A stretch of DNA of 64,000 nucleotides from Propionimicrobium lymphophilum DSM 4903 (GTDB taxonomy: Bacteria; Actinomycetota; Actinomycetes; Propionibacteriales; Propionibacteriaceae): assembly GCF_000423485.1 (NCBI RefSeq), contig NZ_AUIB01000001.1:248001-312000 (forward strand), read 5' to 3'. The notes beneath the pieces are model-generated. The model made no database searches and was not told the DNA's origin. It was given only the letters and a program-made list of their open reading frames with translations. A program made the translations under genes and the position numbers. Of this stretch, positions 9,623 through 17,514 are shown one piece after another. Within the stretch, counting starts at the first letter, position 1. Each line of letters starts with the position of its first letter.

Positions 9623-11026
9623 TTAACCTCCGATCTGCCAGCGGGCGCCGGCGGGGGTGTCTTCAACCTTGATGCCGAGCTGCGTCAGGGTGTCGCGAAT
9701 CGCGTCGGCGTTTGCCCAGTCCTTACGTTCACGGGCCGCTGTGCGCTGGTCTAAAACCAGCTTCACCAGGCCGTCGATGATCTCGGTGTGGTCTGGGCCG
9801 GATGCGCTGTTCTCCCATTCTGGGGCTAGCGGGTCGAGGCCGAGAATGTGCAGCATCGCGCGGAGCGCCTTCAGCTGCTCGCTTGCATCATGCCCCGAGT
9901 CGAGGGCCTTGTTCCCTGCCTTTACTGTCTCGTAGATGACGGCGACCGCGGCTGGCGTGCTGAGATCGTCGTCCATAGCCTTGACGAATTCTTCTGGCAG
10001 GTCCTCGAACCTGAACTGTGGAGCCCCGGAGATGCCCGCGCGCACCAGGAACCCGTCGATACGGGACAGGCGTGCCGTGGCCTCTTCCAAAGACGTGTCG
10101 GAGAACTCGATGACCGAGCGGTAGTGGGTCTGAGCCAGGTAGAGACGAACCGCGCGGGCGGGGTACTGCTTGGTGACCTCGGTGACGCGAGCGTAGTTGC
10201 CTAGTGACTTGCTCATCTTCTCGCCGGCTGCGGTGACGAATGCGTTGTGCATCCAGTACTTGGCGAAGCCGAAGCCCGCCGCGCGCGACTGCGCGAGCTC
10301 GTTTTCGTGGTGGGGGAATTTGAGGTCCATGCCGCCGCCGTGAATGTCGAACTCGGCGCCCAGGTATTTCAGGCTCATCGCGGAGCACTCGAGGTGCCAG
10401 CCGGGACGACCGCGACCCCACGGGCTCGGCCAGGAAGCGGTTTCTGGTTCGTCCTCCTTGTGGCCTTTCCAAAGCGCGAAGTCACGGGCGTCTCTCTTGC
10501 CCTTGTTGTCGGCGCCTTCGTCGTTGACCATCTCAGAAATCTTCTGGTGGGACAGTTCGCCGTATTGCGGCCAGCTGCGCACGTCGAAGTAAACGTTTGC
10601 CGAGCCATCGTCGGCAACATAGGCGTGTCCACGCTCGAGCAGGCGCTGAATTAGCTCGATCTGCTCGGGGATGTGGCCGGTTGCGCGCGGCTCGTAGTCC
10701 GGCGGACGGCAGCCGAGTGCGGTGTATGCGCGGTGTAGCTCTAGCTCCATCGCGTAGCTGAGCTCGTACCATTCGATGCCCTGTTCGGCGGACTTGGCGA
10801 TGATCTTGTCGTCGATGTCGGTGACGTTGGCCACCACTTTCACCTTCAGCCCACAGCCTTCGAGCCACCGCCGAAGCACGTCAAAGACGATCTCCTTGCG
10901 AATGTGGCCCAGGTGGGGCGGTGCTTGTACGGTCAGCCCACAGTGGTAAATCGAAACCTGGCCGGGGATGATTGGCTCGAATTCGACAACCTTGCCAAGC
11001 TGCTCGTCGTAAAGGTGAAATGTCAT
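9623..11026 (-). CDS. cysS: Cysteinyl-tRNA synthetase
   Basis: A 467-residue class I aminoacyl-tRNA synthetase. It shows the HIGH-type motif [10 protein letters not shown], zinc-binding cysteines in YHCGLTVQ and [26 protein letters not shown], and KMSKSLGNY. The C-terminal third ([14 protein letters not shown], then [14 protein letters not shown]) is the tRNA-binding region of CysS. MshC, the mycothiol ligase, is a paralogue with the same catalytic motifs; length, C-terminus and linkage to rlmB favour CysS. The leader seems very short, with no clear Shine-Dalgarno site. Confidence 0.93.
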   Translation of the reverse strand: MTFHLYDEQLGKVVEFEPIIPGQVSIYHCGLTVQAPPHLGHIRKEIVFDVLRRWLEGCGLKVKVVANVTDIDDKIIAKSAEQGIEWYELSYAMELELHRAYTALGCRPPDYEPRATGHIPEQIELIQRLLERGHAYVADDGSANVYFDVRSWPQYGELSHQKISEMVNDEGADNKGKRDARDFALWKGHKEDEPETASWPSPWGRGRPGWHLECSAMSLKYLGAEFDIHGGGMDLKFPHHENELAQSRAAGFGFAKYWMHNAFVTAAGEKMSKSLGNYARVTEVTKQYPARAVRLYLAQTHYRSVIEFSDTSLEEATARLSRIDGFLVRAGISGAPQFRFEDLPEEFVKAMDDDLSTPAAVAVIYETVKAGNKALDSGHDASEQLKALRAMLHILGLDPLAPEWENSASGPDHTEIIDGLVKLVLDQRTAARERKDWANADAIRDTLTQLGIKVEDTPAGARWQIGG

Positions 11027-11040
11027 GGGGTAAGTCTAGC

Positions 11041-11068
11041 GTTATAACGCGATGGAGCGAGAAGTGAA
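11041..11068 (-). promoter_or_regulatory. Promoter of cysS-rlmB
   Basis: Read on the minus strand, TTCACT (11068-11063) and TATAAC (11046-11041) are spaced by 16 bp and end 15 bases before the cysS ATG. The -10 lies in the 12-bp perfect palindrome GCGTTATAACGC (11039-11050), which may also be a protein site. Confidence 0.55.
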
Positions 11069-11160
11069 GAAAGCGAATCGAAAAAATTCGAAGACATTAG
11101 TGATAATGGCTGTAAATTATTCTTTTGTTAGATATTTAGCTTTTAAGTTTAAGGAGATCT

Positions 11161-11685
11161 GTGATGGAGGTCGGAAGTCTTACAGAACTACTGGCGGGAA
11201 TAATAAGTGCTGGAATTAGCTTATTTGCTTTGTTTTTATCTATTAGAGCCAATCGTAAAGCAGATGAAAATGAGAAGGAGTTGGAGAGGAAACGCCTTGC
11301 GGCAACGGTGTATGCATACTGGGTCCAGAAAGTGGTGGACGAGGAAAATAGTAAGAAAAATGCTTGGGGATTGTTTATCGTGAATACTGGCGGCGAAAGG
11401 GGGCTTGTTGCAAATGTAGAAATCAAAGCGGAGTCTTTTTGGGTTTCACATAATAAACCATGTATCAAAGATCCGATTAAATTAAATCTGCTGCCGCCAG
11501 GGCACTACTTTGTTCTTAGTCATAATGATGAAACATGGGGCAGGCCCTGTTCTGTCTCGGACTGGTCAGAGTATGAACCCGTCATGAGTACTGAGAGATG
11601 GAAAGTGCGCAGCATTGCTTGGGGCGATATTGACGGCACGAAGAGGTGCTGGAAGCCGGAAGATGGGGTTACGGACGCGGAATAA
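11161..11685 (+). CDS. Hypothetical single-pass membrane protein
   Basis: A 174-residue protein I do not recognise. Residues about 6-28 form one hydrophobic helix (LAGIISAGISLFALFLSIRA) followed by a charged, helical stretch (KADENEKELERKRL); the remainder looks like a small soluble beta-rich domain (WGLFIVNTGGERGLVANVEI, LLPPGHYFVLS). It should be N-terminally anchored with the domain in the cytosol or outside. AAGGAG sits 5 bases before GTG 11161; ATG 11164 is an alternative. The gene is much AT-richer than its neighbours, stands alone between cysS and the aldehyde dehydrogenase, and has no partner, so recent transfer is likely. Confidence 0.6.
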   Translation: MMEVGSLTELLAGIISAGISLFALFLSIRANRKADENEKELERKRLAATVYAYWVQKVVDEENSKKNAWGLFIVNTGGERGLVANVEIKAESFWVSHNKPCIKDPIKLNLLPPGHYFVLSHNDETWGRPCSVSDWSEYEPVMSTERWKVRSIAWGDIDGTKRCWKPEDGVTDAE

Positions 11686-11760
11686 AGTGTGGTGACTGTT
11701 GGCTGGTTATTCCGTATTTTATGTGTATTTCTTCTCTAAAAAGAATCGGGGTCCGTAACA

Positions 11761-11770
11761 TGTAATTACA
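11761..11770. promoter_or_regulatory. TGTAATTACA palindrome upstream of the aldehyde dehydrogenase
   Basis: A 10-bp perfect palindrome 41 bp before the start at 11812. The same core lies inside a 16-bp palindrome upstream of the decayed dehydrogenase gene at 13429. Two copies in front of two adjacent units suggest one shared regulator, which is not encoded nearby. Confidence 0.5.
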
Positions 11771-11811
11771 AATGCGCGGTGCGGCGCAGTTTTATTTATT
11801 GGGAGGGACAC

Positions 11812-13287
11812 ATGGCAAACGCTAATTACCTACTTTCGGATTCCGAGCTGGAGTTTCTTCCGGACCTTTCTAAGGCGCTCTACATCGATGGGGTTTGGCG
11901 TGCCTCAGAATCTGGCGAGACCTTTAAGGTCGAAAATCCGGCTACCGGCAAGGTGCTTGCTGAAGTCTCCTCGGCAAGCGCTAAAGACGCAAAAACCGCC
12001 CTCGATGCCGCAGTTAAGGCCCAGGATTCCTGGGGAGCCACCACCCCCAACGAGCGCTGGCAGATCCTCTCCGATGCATACGTGATCATGCTTGAGAACA
12101 AGGAAATTATTGCGCGCGTCATGACCCTCGAAATGGGCAAGCCGCTGTCCGACGCCAGGGGAGAGGTGGACTACTGCGCTAACTTTCTGCGCTGGTTCGC
12201 CGCCGAAGCGCTGCGCGGCCATGGACGTCAGTTCACCCTGCCCAACGGCAAGGAGGGCGTGGTCAGCTACGAGCCGGTTGGCCCCTGCTACCTGATCAGC
12301 CCCTGGAACTTCCCGGTTGCCATGTTCGGCCGCAAGGTGGGGCCAGCACTCGCGGCCGGCTGCACAAGCATCCTCAAGCCTTCGGAAAACACGCCCCTAA
12401 CCGCCCTGCTGTTCGTGCGGGTTCTTGAGAAGGCTGGGTTGCCCGCAGGCGTGGTCAATATTCTGCCGATGCACGGCTCGAAAGCCATCAGCGATCAGCT
12501 CCTGTCTGATCCGCGCCTGGCAAAAATCTCCTTCACAGGTTCGACGGGCGTCGGCTCTAGCTTGCTGGCAGACAGCGCGCCCAACATCTTGCACACCTCC
12601 ATGGAGCTTGGCGGAAACGCGCCACTGGTTGTGCTCGAGGGCGCAAACATGGACACAGCCATCGAAACCGCTATGGCTGCTAAATACCGCGGTGGCGGTC
12701 AGGTTTGCATCGCGGCCAACCGGTTTATCGTCGACGAAAGCCTCGCCGACGAATTCGCCGAGCGCATGGTTGAAGAAACCGAGGCTCTTAAGGTGGGCAA
12801 CGGCATGGATGAGGGCGTCAAGATTGGCCCGATGATCGATCAGAAGGCCGTGGCGAGGATGACCGAGCTGGTGGACGACGCGGTTAAGCGCGGCGCGAAG
12901 GTACTGACCGGTGGTAAGCCGCTCGACAAGGAGGGCCGTTTCATGGCTCCGACCGTCCTAGACCATGTGCCCACCGACGCCGAGATCTTCAAGAACGAGA
13001 TCTTCGGGCCGATCGTCGCTATCTACCGCGTGAATGGCGAGGAGGAGGCGCTCAAGCTGGCAAATGACACCGAGTTTGGGCTTGCGGGTTACGTCGTAAC
13101 CGACGATTACGCGGCCGCCATGCGCGCCCGACGTGCCATTCGCGCCGGAATGATTGGCGTGAACACGGGCGCGGTCTCCGACCCGGTTTCGCCATTCGGT
13201 GGCATGAAGCAATCCGGCCTTGGCGCGGAGGGCGGTAGCGAAGGCATTTTTGAATACCTGGACATGAAGGTAAGCGTCTTTGGCTAA
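11812..13287 (+). CDS. NAD(P)-dependent aldehyde dehydrogenase, succinate-semialdehyde type
   Basis: A 491-residue member of the aldehyde dehydrogenase superfamily, closest by eye to GabD (succinate semialdehyde to succinate). The cofactor region shows SPWNFPVAMFGRKVGPALAA and FTGSTGVGSSL; the catalytic residues are Glu265 in SMELGGNAP and Cys299 in GGGQVCIAA; the C-terminal part has EIFGPIVAIYR and PFGGMKQSGLGAEGG. ATG 11812 follows GGGAGG by 5 bases; an upstream in-frame start lacks this site. No gabT is nearby and the next gene is an inositol-dehydrogenase remnant, so the substrate could be another aldehyde. Probable control is through TGTAATTACA. Confidence 0.85.
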   Translation: MANANYLLSDSELEFLPDLSKALYIDGVWRASESGETFKVENPATGKVLAEVSSASAKDAKTALDAAVKAQDSWGATTPNERWQILSDAYVIMLENKEIIARVMTLEMGKPLSDARGEVDYCANFLRWFAAEALRGHGRQFTLPNGKEGVVSYEPVGPCYLISPWNFPVAMFGRKVGPALAAGCTSILKPSENTPLTALLFVRVLEKAGLPAGVVNILPMHGSKAISDQLLSDPRLAKISFTGSTGVGSSLLADSAPNILHTSMELGGNAPLVVLEGANMDTAIETAMAAKYRGGGQVCIAANRFIVDESLADEFAERMVEETEALKVGNGMDEGVKIGPMIDQKAVARMTELVDDAVKRGAKVLTGGKPLDKEGRFMAPTVLDHVPTDAEIFKNEIFGPIVAIYRVNGEEEALKLANDTEFGLAGYVVTDDYAAAMRARRAIRAGMIGVNTGAVSDPVSPFGGMKQSGLGAEGGSEGIFEYLDMKVSVFG

Positions 13288-13368
13288 ACCAAATGTGCAA
13301 ATAAAAAACTAAATGTTTCTGCTGGCACGCGCCAAGCACCTAGAAGATGAAAATTCGTTCAGTAGACG

Positions 13369-13408
13369 TTACAAAAGAGTCTTTATGCTGCATAATGTAA
13401 TTACATTA
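13369..13408 (+). promoter_or_regulatory. Promoter with overlapping 16-bp operator before the decayed dehydrogenase gene
   Basis: TTACAA (13369-13374) and CATAAT (13391-13396) with a 16-bp spacer form a good promoter. The perfect palindrome TAATGTAATTACATTA (13393-13408) overlaps the -10, a classic repressor position. Its core repeats at 11761-11770. Confidence 0.65.
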
Positions 13409-13428
13409 ACACTCGGGAAGGTCTAACA

Positions 13429-13694
13429 ATGAAGTTTGCAATTCTAGGTGCTGGGCGCATTGCTCAGGTACATGCTCGTACTTTCGCATCCATGCCGGAA
13501 CATTCCATCGAGATTGTGGCAGACCCGTTCGGTGACGCAGCAGAGAAGCTGGCCACCCAGTACGGTGCCCGCGCGACCCGCGTCCCGCCACGGAACAATA
13601 TGTAAAAACCTCCGGCGACATCTTCAAGGACATGACGATCCTCGACTTCTTCCTCGAGCGCTACGCAGATGCGGGTCCCGCTACTTTTGCCTAA
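13429..13694 (+). pseudogene. Decayed Gfo/Idh/MocA oxidoreductase (inositol 2-dehydrogenase-like)
   Basis: The first 50 codons are a normal Rossmann start (MKFAILGAGRIAQVHARTFA, then IVADPFGDAAEKLATQYGA) behind GGGAAGG and a good promoter. The frame then loses similarity and ends at TAA 13603-13605. In another frame, from about 13590 to 13694, the DNA encodes EQYVKTSGDIFKDMTILDF, matching the SGGxFxDMTIHDFD motif from the middle of IolG-type enzymes, followed by FLERYADAG, which resembles a more C-terminal stretch. About 330 residues are expected, so a large internal part is missing and a frameshift is present. The end overlaps aroD by 4 bp. Confidence 0.8.
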
Positions 13695-14413
13695 AGGTCG
13701 AATTGATCGAGGCCCGCTTGGGTATCTTCCAGACTTAGCTGACCGGGGGCTGAGGAGTCGCGGATCGTTGCGAAGGTAGCCACGGAACCGAAGGCTTGGC
13801 CGCAGATCCGGCTTACCGCACCGTCCTTTCCCATGGCTATCGTCAGCACGCAAAAATCTTTCGCGCAGCGGGCGGTAACCTCTAGCAGCCTGGCGACGTC
13901 CACTGGGCTATTAGCGGTGACGGCGATCTTCGCTATCTGGGCGCCGGCCTCTTTCATCTTGCGTAGCTTGGCCTCCATCTCTTTGTTGGACGGAGTGGCG
14001 GAAAAATCGTGGAACGACGCCACGACCGGCTTGGACCCGGCAATCTTCATTGCCTCTTCGAAGACGGGGGAGGCTAGTTCGATGTCAATCGCGTCAACGC
14101 AGTCATGGCCGGCTGCGGTTTGGATCAGCGAGAGGTAACGCTCAGCGGTAACCTCTGCGCCTCCCTCGGCAGCGGTCCTGAACGTGAACAGCAGCGGCTT
14201 GCCGGCTAGCGCGTTTCGGATCTCGTCCAAAAGCGCGGGCAGGTCGGTTTCGGATAGCACGTCGACGCGCAGCTCGGCCATGTCTGCTGACGAAGCCCCT
14301 ATCGTCCCGGCCGCGTCCACTGCCTCTTCTGGCGATGCGCAGGCGATGGGGACGATAATCTTCGGTCGCTGGCCGGGGGCGAGACTCAGGTTTCCAATTC
14401 GCGTCGAAGTCAC
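13691..14413 (-). CDS. aroD: 3-Dehydroquinate dehydratase, type I
   Basis: A 240-residue TIM-barrel enzyme of the shikimate pathway (3-dehydroquinate to 3-dehydroshikimate). The class I catalytic set is visible: Glu in AELRVD, the His of SFHDFSATPS and the Schiff-base Lys in IAKIAVTANS; FTFRTAAEGG is the conserved arginine loop. Most actinobacteria use the unrelated type II enzyme, so the type I form is notable. Its stop overlaps the end of the pseudogene on the opposite strand. It follows the P-loop kinase gene by 16 bp on the minus strand, which suggests one transcript. Confidence 0.9.
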   Translation of the reverse strand: MTSTRIGNLSLAPGQRPKIIVPIACASPEEAVDAAGTIGASSADMAELRVDVLSETDLPALLDEIRNALAGKPLLFTFRTAAEGGAEVTAERYLSLIQTAAGHDCVDAIDIELASPVFEEAMKIAGSKPVVASFHDFSATPSNKEMEAKLRKMKEAGAQIAKIAVTANSPVDVARLLEVTARCAKDFCVLTIAMGKDGAVSRICGQAFGSVATFATIRDSSAPGQLSLEDTQAGLDQFDL

Positions 14414-14429
14414 AAGCGAAAGCCTAGCC

Positions 14430-14990
14430 TTAACTAAACGTGACTTTGACGTCGGCCAATTGCGACGGAGGATTTTTCTCGCGTAGCTTACGTTCGTTGG
14501 CAGCCCAGCGATCCCACCAAGGTGCGAATGTGTCGCCGTCGCGCGCTAGCGCCAGCCGCTTGCGGTCCTCTTCGGGACGCTCGAGCCAGATGCTCAAATC
14601 TGCCAGTTCAACGCTTCGCCGAGTGATCGCCCCGCAACCCTCCACGAGCAGTGGGACGCCTGGGCGCAGCGAAACCCATTCGCCGGGCTTGCTCTCATAC
14701 CAATCCCAGGTGCGATACCCCGGATTTGGGCTGGTCAAAATTCCGTCGACGAGGTGACTTGCGGCCTCGAAGACCCCGTCCCAGCCCTGATAGAAGCTGT
14801 CCAAGGCTAGAAGTTCGATGCCCGGGAACCGCTCCTTTAGCCTCGGCATGAGCAGCCCCGAAAGCCTTGATTTCCCAGCTCCGGAACCGCCGTCGAGCAG
14901 GAAAACAGGGCGTGGCGAATCCACCGAGCACATCATGGTCACAAGCGTCTCGAAATCTGTTGGCAGCACTAATTCGGGTGGCATTTTCAC
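14430..14990 (-). CDS. P-loop nucleoside/uridine-kinase-like protein
   Basis: A 186-residue protein with a Walker A motif, DGGSGAGKSRLSGLL (near residue 35), then LLALDSFYQGWDG, where the Asp-Ser-Phe resembles the acceptor-binding DxFY of uridine and panto kinases, and LLVEGCGA as the second strand. The length is typical for uridine-kinase-like phosphotransferases of actinobacteria. The acceptor is unknown. The gene is oriented like aroD, 16 bp upstream of it, and divergent from cls. Confidence 0.7.
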   Translation of the reverse strand: MKMPPELVLPTDFETLVTMMCSVDSPRPVFLLDGGSGAGKSRLSGLLMPRLKERFPGIELLALDSFYQGWDGVFEAASHLVDGILTSPNPGYRTWDWYESKPGEWVSLRPGVPLLVEGCGAITRRSVELADLSIWLERPEEDRKRLALARDGDTFAPWWDRWAANERKLREKNPPSQLADVKVTFS

Positions 14991-15066
14991 CTTGCGTATC
15001 GCTCCGAAGACTGGTCAATGGTGGGGGACAATGTGAAAAGCATAACTTCTGTTAGATAATTTGAAT

Positions 15067-16767
15067 GTGTCTGTAGATCTTCAAGGCAAGCGCGCTGTCT
15101 CGCGTAACCAGAACAAGCACCCCAGGGGGCAGCGGTTCGCCGCAACCTGGCTGAGATTTGGCTTAACCGCCCTAGCTCTGCTGGCGCAGCTGGTTCTATT
15201 CGTGATGCTCATCTTCGTCGGCGCGTCCTACATGCGTTGGGTCGCCGCCCTTGGAGTCCTGGTCAGCGCATTGGTGGTCGCCTACATCCTCAACTCGCGC
15301 ATGCAGATCGAATACAAGCTGGCGTGGTCGATCGTCATTTTGCTCGTGCCGCTGGCTGGCGGTGTTTTCTACCTGCTATTCGGTGCTCGAAGCGGAGCAG
15401 GTAAACAGATGCGTCGCTACATGGAGATCCAAGAGGACATTCGACGCCACCAGGTGAACTCTCCCAAGGCGATAACCGCCGGTCCGGCTGCCGTCCACGA
15501 GTCTTGGGCGGAAGGCAATAAGAAAGACGCCGAGTTCCCCGACAGCAAGGCTGAGCTGGAACAGATCAAGTCGGAAAGTTCCATGATCCCGGTGGGCCCA
15601 GACGTCGACCCGAGAGCCCGACGTCAGCTGGCATATTTCGAAGCCGCAGGCCCGTTCATCGGCTACGCGGGCACGAAGACCACCTATTACCCGGTGGGCG
15701 ACGACGCCTTCGTCCAGATGCTCGAAGACCTTGAGAAAGCAAAGCGATGGATCGGACTGGAATTCTTCATCGTCGCCGAGGGCTCGATGCTCAACGAGCT
15801 GCTCGAGGTGCTGGAGCGCAAAATCGCCGAGGGCGTCAAGATCTTCTTCATGTACGACGACTTCGGCTCCATGCTGAAGGTAGCCTCCGGCTTTGAGAAA
15901 CGGCTTCGCAAGATGGGCATCAAGGCGCAGCCGATCAATAAGTTCGGCCCTGGCCTGACCCTTCGCTATAACAACCGCGATCACCGCAAATTGCTCGTCA
16001 TCGACGGCGAAATCGGCTACACGGGCGGCATCAACATCGCCGACGAATACGTCAACCGCATCGAGCGCTTCGGCCACTGGCGAGACACCGTCCTGCGCAT
16101 GGAGGGGCCGGGCGTGTGGGGCCTAGCTACCCTCTACTTCTCGTTCTGGGACCTGAACACAGGCGAGGTAACCGAACTCGACGCCTACAAACCCGATCGG
16201 CAGTGGGACGGGGACGAGCCCGGCGCCACATTGGTTTTCGACGACACACCGTTCGATAACACATCGACAGGCTGGGCTGGATACCGCCAGCTCATCATGC
16301 GCGCCCAGAACTACGTCGATTTGACGACTCCTTATCTGGTGCCGTCGCAAGAGCAGACCGATGTGCTGGTCGCTGCAGCAAAATCTGGCGTAAGGATCCG
16401 CATCTTCGTGCCGGGGATACCCGACAAGAAGGTCGTCTACGAGGTGACCAGATCCAACTATGCGCCGCTGCTGGAAGCAGGCATCAAAATCTTCGAATAC
16501 TCCCCAGGGTTCCTGCACGCCAAGCAGATGGTTGCAGACGACGAATTCGCCATCATCGGAACCATCAACTTTGATTTCCGTAGCTTTTACCTGCACCAGG
16601 AGAACGCGGTGTGGATGTTCAAAACCACCGCAATCGCGGACATGGCGGCCGATTTTGATGAGCTTGAGCGCCTCAGCAAACCCGTCACTTTGGAGGAAGC
16701 GCGGTCGGTCAGCGTGCCACGCAGGGTGATGCGCGCGATCCTTCGAACCTTCTCGCCGATGATGTAG
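15067..16767 (+). CDS. cls: Cardiolipin synthase (phospholipase D type)
   Basis: About 566 residues. Two N-terminal transmembrane helices (residues about 30-85) are followed by two phospholipase D domains, each with an H-x-K-x4-D motif: HRKLLVID (His306) and LHAKQMVADD (His484), with GGINIADEY and GTINFDFRS after them. The enzyme joins two phosphatidylglycerols, or CDP-diacylglycerol and phosphatidylglycerol, at the inner membrane face. GTG 15067 is preferred because GATAAT (15055-15060) lies 6 bases upstream, as in leaderless transcripts; TTG 15061 is the alternative, and neither has a clear ribosome site. Confidence 0.9.
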   Translation: MSVDLQGKRAVSRNQNKHPRGQRFAATWLRFGLTALALLAQLVLFVMLIFVGASYMRWVAALGVLVSALVVAYILNSRMQIEYKLAWSIVILLVPLAGGVFYLLFGARSGAGKQMRRYMEIQEDIRRHQVNSPKAITAGPAAVHESWAEGNKKDAEFPDSKAELEQIKSESSMIPVGPDVDPRARRQLAYFEAAGPFIGYAGTKTTYYPVGDDAFVQMLEDLEKAKRWIGLEFFIVAEGSMLNELLEVLERKIAEGVKIFFMYDDFGSMLKVASGFEKRLRKMGIKAQPINKFGPGLTLRYNNRDHRKLLVIDGEIGYTGGINIADEYVNRIERFGHWRDTVLRMEGPGVWGLATLYFSFWDLNTGEVTELDAYKPDRQWDGDEPGATLVFDDTPFDNTSTGWAGYRQLIMRAQNYVDLTTPYLVPSQEQTDVLVAAAKSGVRIRIFVPGIPDKKVVYEVTRSNYAPLLEAGIKIFEYSPGFLHAKQMVADDEFAIIGTINFDFRSFYLHQENAVWMFKTTAIADMAADFDELERLSKPVTLEEARSVSVPRRVMRAILRTFSPMM

Positions 16768-16792
16768 GCATTGCACGCGTGGGTGCAGCACT

Positions 16793-16821
16793 TTGGTGAG
16801 CATGTGCGGCTGGCTTAGGGT
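16793..16821 (+). promoter_or_regulatory. Leaderless-type promoter of the beta-phosphoglucomutase-GH65 operon
   Basis: TTGGTG (16793-16798), a 17-bp spacer and TAGGGT (16816-16821) end 6 bases before the ATG at 16828. Transcription should begin at or next to the A of ATG, giving a leaderless message. Confidence 0.6.
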
Positions 16822-16827
16822 AGAGCC

Positions 16828-17514
16828 ATGGAATGGAGTCAATTTCGGGTCATACTTTTTGATCTTGATGGCGTGCTAACCCCCACAACTCAGATTCACC
16901 GCAAGGCGTGGTCGAAGATGTTCAACGACTACCTGCGCGAAATCGGCGACGACCGCACCTACACCGACGACGACTACTACAAGTTTGTCGACGGCAAACC
17001 CCGATACGCGGGCGTGAGAAACTACCTCGAGAGCCTGGGGCTGAACCTCAGCGAGGAAGAAGTGGTTCGTCTCGGTGACCTGAAGAATGACGATTTTTCA
17101 GCAGTGCTTGAACGCGACGGAATTGAGGCATACCCGGGATCGAAGAGGCTGATTGACCAGCTTCACGATGCGGGCGTGAAGATGTGCGTAGTCAGCTCTT
17201 CGAGAAACGCGCTGGCGGTGCTCGATGTCGCAGGCATTCGCGATTACTTCGAGCACGTTGTCGATGGCAACGTCGCTCGCGAACAGGGGCTGGCCGGAAA
17301 GCCGGCACCCGACACATACTCTTACGCAGCACATCTTTGCGGCGAGCAGAACTCGGCTGCGGTCGTGGTCGAGGATGCCATCTCAGGCGTCCAGGCCGGA
17401 GCGGCAGGAAACTTCGGTCTTGTTATCGGCGTTGATAGGGGAGCAGGCGTCGAGGCTCTGGAGGCGTCAGGAGCGCAACTGGTGGTATCCGATCTTGAGG
17501 AGCTTACGAAATGA
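16828..17514 (+). CDS. pgmB: Beta-phosphoglucomutase-like HAD hydrolase
   Basis: A 228-residue HAD-superfamily enzyme. The catalytic pair is in LFDLDGVLTPT, with the second Asp two residues after the nucleophile; VVSSSRNA is motif II, GKPAPDTY holds the motif III lysine and VVEDAISGVQAGAAG is motif IV. Beta-PGM converts beta-glucose 1-phosphate to glucose 6-phosphate. Its ATGA overlap with the GH65 gene confirms this role: the phosphorylase releases beta-glucose 1-phosphate from a disaccharide and this enzyme passes it to glycolysis. Confidence 0.9.
   Translation: MEWSQFRVILFDLDGVLTPTTQIHRKAWSKMFNDYLREIGDDRTYTDDDYYKFVDGKPRYAGVRNYLESLGLNLSEEEVVRLGDLKNDDFSAVLERDGIEAYPGSKRLIDQLHDAGVKMCVVSSSRNALAVLDVAGIRDYFEHVVDGNVAREQGLAGKPAPDTYSYAAHLCGEQNSAAVVVEDAISGVQAGAAGNFGLVIGVDRGAGVEALEASGAQLVVSDLEELTK

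Noticed and set aside
9623-11026. MshC (mycothiol ligase)
   Set aside because: Length, C-terminal tRNA-binding part and linkage to rlmB fit CysS.
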